Translations under genes and position numbers: made by a program | The notes under the pieces: generated by a model | Database searches by the model: none | What the model was told of the DNA's origin: nothing | The model's input: the letters and a program-made list of their open reading frames with translations, nothing else | Shown: positions 22,280-29,250 of the stretch, piece after piece | Position numbering within the stretch: the first letter of the stretch is position 1 | How the letters are laid out: every line of letters begins with the position of its first letter | DNA from: a virus | Direction: 5' to 3' (one strand) | IMG/VR virus record: IMGVR_UViG_3300025704_000053 | Span: 1 to 38,497 of that record | DNA: 38,497 nucleotides

Positions 22280-22528
22280 CTAACCTAAATTTCTATTCAA
22301 GTATGCAGTCATTCTATCGCCTACTGCTTTAGAATTTCTTGCGACATTGTTGCCAATTGTTTCAGCATTCTTCATAATATTTTTGCTGATTTCCTCTGCG
22401 TTCTTTTGAACGTTTTCGCCAACTTTAGTCCAATCAAAATCAATTGCTACGATTTTATCTTTCTTAGTTGTTGCTTTTTTAGTAACTTTTTTTGCTACTG
22501 CTTTTTTGGTTGCTTTTGCTTTTACCAT
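22280..22528 (-). CDS. Small Lys/Ala-rich basic protein with amphipathic helical repeats
   Basis: An 82-residue protein. Residues 1-24 are histone-H1-like (VKAKATKKAVAKKVTKKATTKK), followed by a folded-looking part VAIDFDWTKVG and a helix with repeating NVQKNAEEISKNIMKNAETIGNNVARNSKAVG, where an 11-residue rhythm places Asn/Ile/Val on one face. The basic tail may bind DNA or RNA; the helix may form a coiled coil or bind membrane. It sits between tRNA-Ala and tRNA-Thr with an AGGACA ribosome site. No family recognised. Confidence 0.65.
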   Translation of the reverse strand: MVKAKATKKAVAKKVTKKATTKKDKIVAIDFDWTKVGENVQKNAEEISKNIMKNAETIGNNVARNSKAVGDRMTAYLNRNLG

Positions 22529-22570
22529 TTTTGTTGTCCTGTTGCTATTGCAACGTTATCATTAAAGTAA

Positions 22571-22646
22571 TGGTGCTGGTAGTCGGGTTCGAACTGACGA
22601 CCTACTGATTACAAATCAGTTGCTCTACCAACTGAGCTATACCAGC
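22571..22646 (-). tRNA. tRNA-Thr (anticodon UGU)
   Basis: Minus strand: acceptor GCTGGTA/TACCAGC, anticodon stem ACTGA/TCAGT with loop TTTGTAA (UGU), T loop TTCGAAC, discriminator A, encoded CCA (22571-22573). The T stem GTCAG/CCGAC has one A-C mismatch where G-C is usual. Upstream, TTAAGTATTACTTAA (22648-22662) is a near-perfect dyad, and minus-strand ATTAAATA (22672-22679) is a weak late box that could start the tRNA transcript. Confidence 0.93.
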
Positions 22647-22683
22647 CTTAAGTATTACTTAATTCAAATAGTATTTAATGATT

Positions 22684-22851
22684 TTATCTTTCTTGGAATG
22701 GTTTTTTTGAAACGAACTCGTTAAGGCGTTCTGCCTCATGTAGCACATCTTCTGTGGTGGGCATGTCTTCTGGATTTTTGGCCTTGGCTTGAAGAATTTC
22801 TCTTGCTTCTTTAACTAAGTCTAATCTAATTTCATAAGGTGTTTTTGACAT
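22684..22851 (-). CDS. 55-residue conserved phage protein
   Basis: ATG at 22849-22851 opens a 55-codon frame: MSKTPYEIRLDLVKEAREIL, QAKAKNPEDMPTTEDVLHEA and ERLNEFVSKKPFQER. It is two charged helices, with the MSKTPYEIRLDLVK start resembling small proteins I recall from T4-like cyanophages. The ATG is 5 nt after a GATAAATA box, so expression looks late and leaderless. No function known. Confidence 0.75.
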   Translation of the reverse strand: MSKTPYEIRLDLVKEAREILQAKAKNPEDMPTTEDVLHEAERLNEFVSKKPFQER

Positions 22852-22856
22852 GCTAA

Positions 22857-22864
22857 TATTTATC
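22857..22864 (-). promoter_or_regulatory. late promoter box, leaderless type (before 22851)
   Basis: Minus-strand GATAAATA ends 5 nt (TTAGC) before the ATG at 22851. CTAAT...ATTAG arms flank it more loosely (13-nt loop). Confidence 0.65.
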
Positions 22865-22889
22865 GATCTGATTAGAAATAATTAAATAC

Positions 22890-23696
22890 CTACTTTGGTA
22901 GTTGTTCGCCGCTGTCATCCATATTAGCAATATACTCATGATATTTGCCCATTGAATGATCTGCAAAACCGTCTATAAGATTAAAAGATTTTAATGCCAT
23001 CCAATGGCCTCTGCATTTATCTTTAAATCGTTGAGCCCATGTCGCCGTTCTGATGTTACCGTATGTATTAATATATCTTAACACACCACCGTGTTTAAAG
23101 AATAACCAACTTGGCGGAACAGCAGTTACTATGTCATTATTATTTCTATATCTATAGTAAGGCACATCCTTTAAACATTTTAAAAATTCTGTGTTACCAA
23201 CTCTTGGTTGACCAAATGTGTGTAGTCCACCGTTTGGTTGTAATTCAGCCGCTACTAAAACTGCCATTGCACCACCTAAACTGTGTCCACATACCCATAC
23301 TGTTTTAGTGCCCTTCTTATCATGTTTTTCTAATGCTTCTTTGATACCAGGAATAACTTTGTTATACTCTGCATAAAAGCCTCGGTGAACTCTACCACCT
23401 AAGTGATGTTTTACAGGAAACATTTTGAGGTCTGCTAAGACATCGTTTAATGCTGTCGGCTCCGTGCCTCTACATGCAATAAGGACATCGTCTTTATCAC
23501 TCATCACATAAGCCTGTGCACCGTCAACGTCTATGTATGTTGGGGGAAGAGGTTTGTTTAAAAATTTTTTGAGAGGTGCCAAGTCTTTAATGCCTGGCCT
23601 TGCTTTTAATAAATCGTTTGGTTCGCAATAGCACTGATGTGCAAACATGCTTAATAGTAAACCGCGTTCGCGGTAATTCATATCTTTTACTGCCAT
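22890..23696 (-). CDS. Class 3 lipase
   Basis: A 268-residue alpha/beta-hydrolase of the fungal-lipase/class 3 type: VLIACRGTEPT (oxyanion strand, about 72-81), VWVCGHSLGGAMAVLVAAEL (nucleophile S139), FGQPRVGN, NNNDIVTAVPPSW (D188), and DHSMGKYHEYI (H247 or H253). The whole triad is visible, so it should be active on acylglycerols or phospholipids. No signal peptide is present, so it may act on the inner membrane from inside at lysis or be carried in virions. It has a perfect late box, a 40-nt leader and AGGAGT. Confidence 0.92.
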   Translation of the reverse strand: MAVKDMNYRERGLLLSMFAHQCYCEPNDLLKARPGIKDLAPLKKFLNKPLPPTYIDVDGAQAYVMSDKDDVLIACRGTEPTALNDVLADLKMFPVKHHLGGRVHRGFYAEYNKVIPGIKEALEKHDKKGTKTVWVCGHSLGGAMAVLVAAELQPNGGLHTFGQPRVGNTEFLKCLKDVPYYRYRNNNDIVTAVPPSWLFFKHGGVLRYINTYGNIRTATWAQRFKDKCRGHWMALKSFNLIDGFADHSMGKYHEYIANMDDSGEQLPK

Positions 23697-23736
23697 GTGT
23701 TGTTACTCCTACCTAACCACAAAATGTATATACTTG

Positions 23737-23744
23737 TATTTATA
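23737..23744 (-). promoter_or_regulatory. late promoter box of the lipase gene
   Basis: Minus-strand TATAAATA, the exact T4 late consensus, followed by a roughly 40-nt stretch to the ATG at 23696 with AGGAGT (23705-23710). Leadered class. Confidence 0.75.
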
Positions 23745-23792
23745 CTATTTGCGGAGTAACCTTACACTAACAATCCATCTAGTTCCTTCTTT

Positions 23793-23800
23793 TATTTATA
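23793..23800 (-). promoter_or_regulatory. second late promoter box upstream of lipase
   Basis: Minus-strand TATAAATA overlapping the stop codon of the small gene at 23796. No ORF begins between it and 23744, so it would add a longer leader to the lipase message. The tandem arrangement is like that at 25614-25659. Confidence 0.5.
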
Positions 23801-23954
23801 TAACTAGGCTTGCTAGTAAAAGTAATCCAGATATTGTTCCTAAGAAGAAAAGTGCTACAAGAAATGCAAATAGAATTATTCGCAAGGGTGTTATTTTAAA
23901 AGATTTTCCTGCTTTGCCTACGCCTATTACAGCCTTTATTGCATTAATAATCAA
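23796..23954 (-). CDS. Small membrane protein (TTG start)
   Basis: A frame of 52 residues from TTG 23954: IINAIKAVIGVGKAGKSFKITPL followed by a hydrophobic helix RIILFAFLVALFFLGTISGLLLLASLVI. No ATG is available; the TTG overlaps the stop of the preceding 60-residue gene, which supports coupled translation. Composition and overlap argue for a real gene. Holin-like size, but a single helix and no other clue. Confidence 0.5.
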   Translation of the reverse strand: MIINAIKAVIGVGKAGKSFKITPLRIILFAFLVALFFLGTISGLLLLASLVI

Positions 23955-24133
23955 AACAAAAACGTATTTAAATACATTACTGCTAACATTAATCCAAATA
24001 CTACTACTTGGATCACTGCTGGTATAACCACAAACATTTGTAATACATCAAAATCACCTTTCATAAAGAAGTCTGTTTTAAACCACTCTGCTTGTTCTTC
24101 GGGTGTTGCGTCTCTTACTTGATCGGGTGCCAT
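23951..24133 (-). CDS. 60-residue membrane protein
   Basis: Acidic N-terminus MAPDQVRDATPEEQAEWFKTD, then two hydrophobic stretches: FFMKGDFDVLQMFVVIPAV and IQVVVFGLMLAVMYLNTFLF, probably one long or two short membrane helices. It overlaps small frames on both sides, forming a cluster of tiny proteins. Function unknown. Confidence 0.6.
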   Translation of the reverse strand: MAPDQVRDATPEEQAEWFKTDFFMKGDFDVLQMFVVIPAVIQVVVFGLMLAVMYLNTFLF

Positions 24134-24183
24134 GGTGCTATCCAGTATTTGTAAATTGTTTTTAAAAGTCGTTTAATGTTCAT
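24115..24183 (-). CDS. Possible 22-residue basic peptide
   Basis: ATG 24183 reads MNIKRLLKTIYKYWIAPWHP, then IK and stop, an amphipathic basic peptide with aromatic residues. It overlaps the 3' end of the 42-residue frame and the 5' end of the 60-residue gene. This could be a membrane-active peptide or simply a coupling ORF; there is no strong ribosome site. Confidence 0.3.
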   Translation of the reverse strand: MNIKRLLKTIYKYWIAPWHPIK

Positions 24184-24301
24184 TTTTAGGTTCCATATAA
24201 TAAGGTGTATTATTAACATCTCGTAAGCCACGTAAAATGCCTGCTATGTTATCAGTCTGTGCGGCAAATAGTAGCATCATGTAACATAAAGTATATCTCA
24301 T
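24173..24301 (-). CDS. Possible 42-residue small protein
   Basis: Starts ATG 24301 within an ATGA overlap with the stop of the 33-residue frame: MRYTLCYMMLLFAAQTDNIA then GILRGLRDVNNTPYYMEPKN and EH. A short hydrophobic start and a polar tail. The ATGA overlap favours coupled translation, but no relatives are known to me. Confidence 0.45.
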   Translation of the reverse strand: MRYTLCYMMLLFAAQTDNIAGILRGLRDVNNTPYYMEPKNEH

Positions 24302-24399
24302 GTTACAGGTGTTAGTGCTACAATACTAACTAAAAAAATACTTATTAATGTAAATAGTTCTGCTCTATCTTTAAGTTTAGAAATGGTATGTTGACTCAT
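24298..24399 (-). CDS. 33-residue single-helix membrane protein
   Basis: ATG 24399: MSQHTISKLKDRAELFTLIS then IFLVSIVALTPVT. One hydrophobic helix at the C-terminal half with a charged N-terminal part. It is the first frame of the tiny-protein cluster, downstream of the TATAAATA at 24535-24542, whose RNA would carry a 130-nt leader. No Shine-Dalgarno is visible. Confidence 0.45.
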   Translation of the reverse strand: MSQHTISKLKDRAELFTLISIFLVSIVALTPVT

Positions 24400-24469
24400 G
24401 TTTATATCTATGTTGTATTACATCTTTATCAAAATCAACTGCACATTGACTAAAAAAATGATTAAAATG

Positions 24470-24478
24470 TAAGGAGGT
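24470..24478 (-). other. 16S anti-Shine-Dalgarno mimic in leader RNA
   Basis: The minus strand reads ACCTCCTTA, identical to the 3' end of bacterial 16S rRNA. It lies in the untranslated stretch between the late box at 24535 and the first tiny ORF. On the plus strand it is a perfect TAAGGAGGT, but no start codon with a usable frame follows within 25 nt. Confidence 0.4.
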
Positions 24479-24534
24479 AATTTTTAAAACCTATATAACC
24501 AAAATAATGATATGTTATATTAGTTTATAAGTTC

Positions 24535-24542
24535 TATTTATA
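24535..24542 (-). promoter_or_regulatory. late promoter box of the tiny-protein cluster
   Basis: Minus-strand TATAAATA, exact consensus. The next minus-strand start is at 24399, so the leader is about 130 nt and includes the anti-Shine-Dalgarno mimic. Confidence 0.6.
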
Positions 24543-24576
24543 CCTGTTTTTAAAAATAGTATAGATTATGACTCAA

Positions 24577-25614
24577 TTAGAAGTCAAAATGGAATCCGTT
24601 AACACATTGGCTGTTAGATTTTTTTATTGCATCTTCAAAACGTTTAGGCAGTTGTTTTGTTGCATCATCGAATTTGAGTTTGAATCTAAAACTTTCTGTT
24701 TTAGTTTTATATGATTGCATAGGTTCGCGATACATTTTGTCATACTGATTATATATTCCGGATTGAATAGCAAGAACTTTTTTTAGCCTTTCAAATCCGC
24801 CTACTTTCATCAAAGTATCAACGTCTCCTGGAAGTATAGAATTCCATACTGCTTTTTTAAATTCTAACATTTCTCTAAACTGTGGCTCGTCTGTGCTGTA
24901 AATAAGGTGTATTTGTTGCTCTTTAACTATGTTTATTTGTTGCTCTAGTATTTGATATACTGCTTGTGGAGAACAATAAGATATGTTTTTAATTAACTGT
25001 ATGCCTTTGTTTTCACAAATATCATGATACGGTTTAATAGTTCCTATAATTGAATCTGGTGTATCCATATTCAAGTAATCTAACCCAACAAATGCACTTG
25101 GATAGATGTCTGATACTCCTCGTCTGCCTTCCCCATAAAGCAAGTATGGCATATCGCCGCCCATTACCAGTTTGCTATTAGAAGGTATATGTCTGTCTAT
25201 AAATTCTAAATGCATTGCTACTTGTGGACTAGAAACACCTAACTTTCTACCCCACTTCATATGATGATTGCCATCATAAAATTCTTTTAAATCAAAATCT
25301 ATAATTTCTAAATCAAGACTAAATTTTTTTGCTACTTCTTGAGCATATATTACATCGTCAGTATTTACAACACCGCCTTTCCAAGTTGTTTTATAAGTAA
25401 TCGGATTAAATTTTATGTTAAAATGTTGAAGCAGTCTTAACATAAATTGACTGTCTGAGCCCCCACTTAACATTAAGGTGCATCCATCAAAGTTTTTTAA
25501 CTCGTTATAATATCTATCTAATAATGTTAAATTATCGTCTGGTTTCTGTATAGTATAGACACACATGTGGTCCTGTAATAAAACAGAATTAGGATGTCCT
25601 AAAGCAAAATTCAT
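24577..25614 (-). CDS. Asparagine-synthase-like PP-loop protein
   Basis: A 345-residue protein. GCTLMLSGGSDSQFMLRLL at about 44-62 is the SGGxDS PP-loop of N-type ATP pyrophosphatases; KLVMGGDMPYLLYGEGRRG supplies the second ATP-site block. This is the asparagine synthase C-terminal fold without the N-terminal glutaminase domain. Such stand-alone enzymes adenylate a carboxylate or a nucleic-acid base and then add ammonia or a thiol. The C-terminus is basic and unassigned. It is divergent from the subtilase, and the 80 bases between carry two plus-strand late boxes. Start ATG 25614 without a clear ribosome site. Confidence 0.65.
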   Translation of the reverse strand: MNFALGHPNSVLLQDHMCVYTIQKPDDNLTLLDRYYNELKNFDGCTLMLSGGSDSQFMLRLLQHFNIKFNPITYKTTWKGGVVNTDDVIYAQEVAKKFSLDLEIIDFDLKEFYDGNHHMKWGRKLGVSSPQVAMHLEFIDRHIPSNSKLVMGGDMPYLLYGEGRRGVSDIYPSAFVGLDYLNMDTPDSIIGTIKPYHDICENKGIQLIKNISYCSPQAVYQILEQQINIVKEQQIHLIYSTDEPQFREMLEFKKAVWNSILPGDVDTLMKVGGFERLKKVLAIQSGIYNQYDKMYREPMQSYKTKTESFRFKLKFDDATKQLPKRFEDAIKKSNSQCVNGFHFDF

Positions 25615-25621
25615 ATAAATA
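25614..25621 (+). promoter_or_regulatory. distal late promoter box of the subtilase gene
   Basis: Plus-strand TATAAATA, exact consensus, overlapping the start codon of the divergent PP-loop gene. Leader to the ATG at 25695 is about 70 nt. Confidence 0.5.
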
Positions 25622-25651
25622 CCAAGTAAGTAAAATTATCTTTATTAATGT

Positions 25652-25659
25652 GATAAATA
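25652..25659 (+). promoter_or_regulatory. proximal late promoter box of the subtilase gene
   Basis: Plus-strand GATAAATA, 35 nt before ATG 25695; the leader carries TTGGAG. With 25614-25621 it forms a tandem pair. Confidence 0.65.
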
Positions 25660-25694
25660 TACTTATAATATCAAACTTACAATTGGAGTTTTAA

Positions 25695-27287
25695 ATGGCA
25701 TCATATATCATCAAAATAGATAAAGCAGTTCACTCTACATCTGATCAATGTAATACTGCGATTACTAATGCCGGTGCAACAATAACTACTAACTATAACA
25801 TGCTTGGTAGTTACAAAGTCGACGGAACGTCGGAGCAAGTAGCGGCAATAAACGGACTTAAAAGCAGTCAATTAGAAACAGACGAGGTTACAAGTAATCT
25901 TTCTGTTGCTACAGTAAACAATACTTTTAGAAAGTTTGCTGGATTAGACGCAAGTAATAACCCTTCATGGAATCCTGTAAGCACAGGAACAAATGCAAAA
26001 GTCTACTTATTAGACACTGGAGTAAATGCTACTCACACCGAATTTGGTAGTTCAACTATCACAAACCTTTATAATACATCTATTGCAACTGGCTTTGCAG
26101 ACAGCAACGGTCATGGAACAGCAATGGCAAGTCTTATTGTAGGCGACAACTTAGGTTCATCGCCAGATGCAACTTTATTTAATGTTAAAATGTTTAACGA
26201 AGGTGCAGGTAATATCTCAATTGGAGAAGTTATTAGTGCTTTAAATCAAGTTTCAACTCACCATTCTGCGAATGATGCCGCAGAGCCAAAAGTAGTTTGT
26301 ATGCCATTTACAATGACAAAGAGTCAATTGATTGATGATACCCTTAATGATCTACTAGATGATGGATTACTTATAATAGCGGCGGCAGGTAATGAAGGCG
26401 GAGAAGTAGATTCTTACTCACCAGGTGGACTTGATACTGTTATTACTGTAGGATCAGTCGATACTGACTACAGAGTTATGGATTTAACTAACAGACCAAT
26501 TGTTAATACATCAGCAAATGTTGATCTAGAAAGAGCAGTTAATAACAATGCTAAATTAGATATTTTTGCAATTGGACAAAACGTAATGATTGCAGACAGT
26601 GGCAATGCTTCAAATTATTTATGGCAAAACGGAACTTCAGTTTCAACTGCAATTACATCAGGTATTTGTGCCCAGTATATAGATATATACGATTCACATT
26701 CTGCAAACCAAATTAAATCAACATTAGTAACTGAAGGCCATATTTACGCAAGAAAATCTTCAGATGCCAGCGGTGCAAATGCTTTATTAAGTTACAGCAA
26801 CCTAACATTTGATGAAGGTAAATCATTAGATTCAGGTAACGTTAGTTTCTCACTTGCTTATGCACCACAAAACACAGATGTATCATTTGCAACTACACCA
26901 TCAGGTAGGTTATTTGATATTGCTTACGGTAGTAGTGCAAATGTAAACATTGGAATAAGTGGATCTGCAAGTAATGTTGCAGTTATTGACTTTAGTCCTT
27001 TATCACCATGGATGACATTCGATATAAGTTCAGGTGTTGTTACAGCAGATACTTCAAACTCAACACTAGCACCAGCAAGTATTACTCCAGGTATTTACAA
27101 CTTTGCTGTTAAAGGAACAGTAGGTAGTAAAACAATAGTTGAAGAATATTCAATTGGTGTTTATGCCGCAGATGGTAGTGCTAATGACTTAAATGTTGCA
27201 GACGAATACTACTATGACGATGATGCAGATGATTACGAAGCAGTGATTTCGTATGCTGTTGCTCCATTGGCTGGTGAAAAACCGTAA
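25695..27287 (+). CDS. Subtilisin-like serine protease (S8)
   Basis: A 530-residue protein with a complete S8 triad: VYLLDTGVNATH (D107), DSNGHGTAMASLI (H140) and NGTSVSTAITSG (S315), plus the oxyanion Asn in AAAGNEG (N233). Residues 1-70 (YIIKIDKAVHSTSDQ ... EVTSNLSV) look like an I9-type propeptide, so autocatalytic maturation is expected. No signal peptide. The last 170 residues are a Cys-free beta-rich domain ending in the acidic YYYDDDADDYE. Late promoters and strong expression fit a virion-associated protease; cleaving host surface or virion proteins are both possible. Confidence 0.92.
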   Translation: MASYIIKIDKAVHSTSDQCNTAITNAGATITTNYNMLGSYKVDGTSEQVAAINGLKSSQLETDEVTSNLSVATVNNTFRKFAGLDASNNPSWNPVSTGTNAKVYLLDTGVNATHTEFGSSTITNLYNTSIATGFADSNGHGTAMASLIVGDNLGSSPDATLFNVKMFNEGAGNISIGEVISALNQVSTHHSANDAAEPKVVCMPFTMTKSQLIDDTLNDLLDDGLLIIAAAGNEGGEVDSYSPGGLDTVITVGSVDTDYRVMDLTNRPIVNTSANVDLERAVNNNAKLDIFAIGQNVMIADSGNASNYLWQNGTSVSTAITSGICAQYIDIYDSHSANQIKSTLVTEGHIYARKSSDASGANALLSYSNLTFDEGKSLDSGNVSFSLAYAPQNTDVSFATTPSGRLFDIAYGSSANVNIGISGSASNVAVIDFSPLSPWMTFDISSGVVTADTSNSTLAPASITPGIYNFAVKGTVGSKTIVEEYSIGVYAADGSANDLNVADEYYYDDDADDYEAVISYAVAPLAGEKP

Positions 27288-27314
27288 CCACTAGTTTATA
27301 AAAACAAATAAAAG

Positions 27315-27340
27315 AAGCACTAAATACTAGTGCTTTTTTT
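27315..27340 (+). terminator. Rho-independent terminator with late box in its loop
   Basis: AAGCACTA (27315-27322) / TAGTGCTT (27328-27335) form a perfect 8-bp stem with loop AATAC and a run of seven T to 27340. CTAAATA (27320-27326) inside it is a late-type box for the gene starting at 27341. CACTAGT (27289-27295) can instead pair with ACTAGTG (27326-27332), a possible anti-terminator arm. Confidence 0.85.
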
Positions 27341-28255
27341 ATGAACTTAATAATTGATACAACAACAGATTCGATAGTTTTTAATCCTTTGTCTGCTCAA
27401 GGACAATGGGTAAACCATAGATTTGGCAAACGTAAAGTTGATTATCAACTTGAATCAAATTCTTTAATAGATTATATTTCTACTTTGGATGACATAGATC
27501 ATGTAGATTTTATCTCAGTATTTGGCGATCCAATGTGTTATACAGACATAGAAAAAGTTGTAAAGTTTTTAACAAATAGTCACATATCCTCTACAATAGT
27601 TACATATGGCATGGGTGATACAATGCTATACGAAAACCTAAGCAATTTAGGTGCTTACTTTGTTTTTAAAACAACGGGAATAGTTGACAAAGTATTTCTA
27701 AATACAGACTGGCATATTCTACAAGATAATTTAAATGCAGTCAAAAATAAACAAATACAGTTTTATAAGTTTAAGCATAATAAAACAGACTTAAAACTTA
27801 TAAACGAAATGTTTGAAAACGTTTTTGAATACCATGGTGACTGTATTGCCGGAGACATGAGTAATATAATCAATGAAGATGGCAAATGGTTATACGATAT
27901 ACATAAAGAAGATTCAAATAAAGTTACCCTAGAAAAAACTACACAAGGTTATCATTATCTTAAGCATTTTGTTAAGAAAGTTAAAGGTAAGAGTATATTA
28001 GACAACCCATTAAATTTAATTTTACCTAATGCACAAATGTTTGAAATGCCACGTGAAGATGACAGATATCTTTCTGTAAGTGGCCATCTTTTTAGTAACT
28101 ACGAAGAAATGCAAATATTTTCAAATGCATTATGTGATGACTGGTCATTACAATCTTTTGATTTGCGTTTTGAGTATGAAAAGAAAGTATATTATGTTCT
28201 GTCTAAAATGATAGGAAGAAAGTTAGACTGTATCAACAGCGGTCTTAGTAATTGA
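27341..28255 (+). CDS. Radical-SAM-like protein lacking the cluster cysteines
   Basis: A 304-residue protein. VDFISVFGDPMCYTDIEKVVKFL (about 55-77), STIVTYGMGD and YFVFKTTGIVDKVFLNTDWHILQDNL mirror the radical SAM barrel order (GGEP strand, 'TNG' strand, then the '..G....h....g.w..i..nl' region), yet there is no CxxxCxxC near the N-terminus. It looks like a non-catalytic homologue. The ATG follows the terminator T-run directly, without a ribosome site. Its 3' end overlaps the true radical SAM gene by 33 bases in convergent orientation. Fold assignment is by pattern only. Confidence 0.4.
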   Translation: MNLIIDTTTDSIVFNPLSAQGQWVNHRFGKRKVDYQLESNSLIDYISTLDDIDHVDFISVFGDPMCYTDIEKVVKFLTNSHISSTIVTYGMGDTMLYENLSNLGAYFVFKTTGIVDKVFLNTDWHILQDNLNAVKNKQIQFYKFKHNKTDLKLINEMFENVFEYHGDCIAGDMSNIINEDGKWLYDIHKEDSNKVTLEKTTQGYHYLKHFVKKVKGKSILDNPLNLILPNAQMFEMPREDDRYLSVSGHLFSNYEEMQIFSNALCDDWSLQSFDLRFEYEKKVYYVLSKMIGRKLDCINSGLSN

Positions 28256-29248
28256 AATATCACTTAGATTATTACAATTAGTTATTGGACAAACAAAGCC
28301 TACTTCAGGCAAGTTCCATTCAGCATCTGATATGTTGCCAAAATTCATTGCACCACACCAACTGCTATACATATCACCATTAGCATCTATGTTTAAACTT
28401 TCAAATCCTAAATGACATCTCATGCCGTAGAACTGATTTAATCCTTCATTTATAATCTGATGATTTTGCACATACCTAGCAGTTCCATCATCATATAAAA
28501 ACTCTGTCATATATGTTTTAGGATCAGGCGCATTTCTCTGCACGAAGTTTTCTTGAGATTGCACACTTTCTTGCGGCTTAATGCCTGGTCTACTTAACAC
28601 TTCCAACTCACTGTTAGTGTATTCCCAATATGTTTCCTGCTTACTACGAGCGCCTAGTAACTTCTTATACATGGTTTTAACACATATACTAACACTATCA
28701 TACCTATTACGATTACAGTCTTTAAACAAGCCTCTAATCTCTTCTACTAACACGCCTAATTCGTCGACTGTGCCGCCTATACCGGCAATGTTGATATCTA
28801 CATGCACAAAGTCCTTAATTTCGTTTAAAACCGCTTTAAAATGCTCTTTATCTTGACTTAAAGGATGGTATGTGTATACAATCGAGTCTAAGTAATACTT
28901 TGCTTTAGACCACCAATTAACTGTTCTGCCGCCATTTGTAAACACTAACGATCTTGATCCGCTTTCTCGTATAGTTCGTATAATGTCTTCAAATCCAGGT
29001 ATTACAGTTACTTCTCCCCCTATTAATTCATAGTCTAAGACTTTGTTTAAGGTCTTGTAGTGTGTGTCTAGGCGTTTTATAGTGTCAATGTATACCTCTG
29101 TATTAAACCAAGGTTTAGAGCCATCGTGTAGTATCGGTGGACAATATTCACACTGATAATTGCATGGATTTCCCATGTTCCATTGAACTCTTAGTGTATT
29201 ATTTGTGCTTCTGGCGTGTGGGCCTCTTACAGATAGTAATTTAGCCAC
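28223..29248 (-). CDS. Radical SAM enzyme with C-terminal Cys-rich domain
   Basis: A 341-residue protein. NPCNYQCEYCPP holds C29-x3-C33-x2-C36, the 4Fe-4S/SAM motif; YELIGGEVTVIPGF is the GGE strand, and SLVFTNGGRTV the next. The C-terminus has five more Cys (MRCHLG, SSWCGAMNFGN, FVCPITNCNN), a SPASM/Twitch-like auxiliary cluster region typical of peptide- or protein-modifying radical SAM enzymes. ATG 29248 is 2 bases after the PAAR stop. Similar enzymes exist in marine phages; the substrate is unknown. A PAAR or other virion protein neighbour could be a target (inference). Confidence 0.85.
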   Translation of the reverse strand: MAKLLSVRGPHARSTNNTLRVQWNMGNPCNYQCEYCPPILHDGSKPWFNTEVYIDTIKRLDTHYKTLNKVLDYELIGGEVTVIPGFEDIIRTIRESGSRSLVFTNGGRTVNWWSKAKYYLDSIVYTYHPLSQDKEHFKAVLNEIKDFVHVDINIAGIGGTVDELGVLVEEIRGLFKDCNRNRYDSVSICVKTMYKKLLGARSKQETYWEYTNSELEVLSRPGIKPQESVQSQENFVQRNAPDPKTYMTEFLYDDGTARYVQNHQIINEGLNQFYGMRCHLGFESLNIDANGDMYSSWCGAMNFGNISDAEWNLPEVGFVCPITNCNNLSDISITKTAVDTV

Positions 29249-29250
29249 AT

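Noticed and set aside
22057-22332. Plus-strand frame with GGAREDRTPDLRIANAALSRLSYGP
   Set aside because: This is the well-known false translation across an antisense tRNA-Ala; the tRNA at 22194-22269 explains it.
24470-24530. Plus-strand gene after the perfect TAAGGAGGT
   Set aside because: The nearest ATG is 29 nt away and its frame closes after seven codons.
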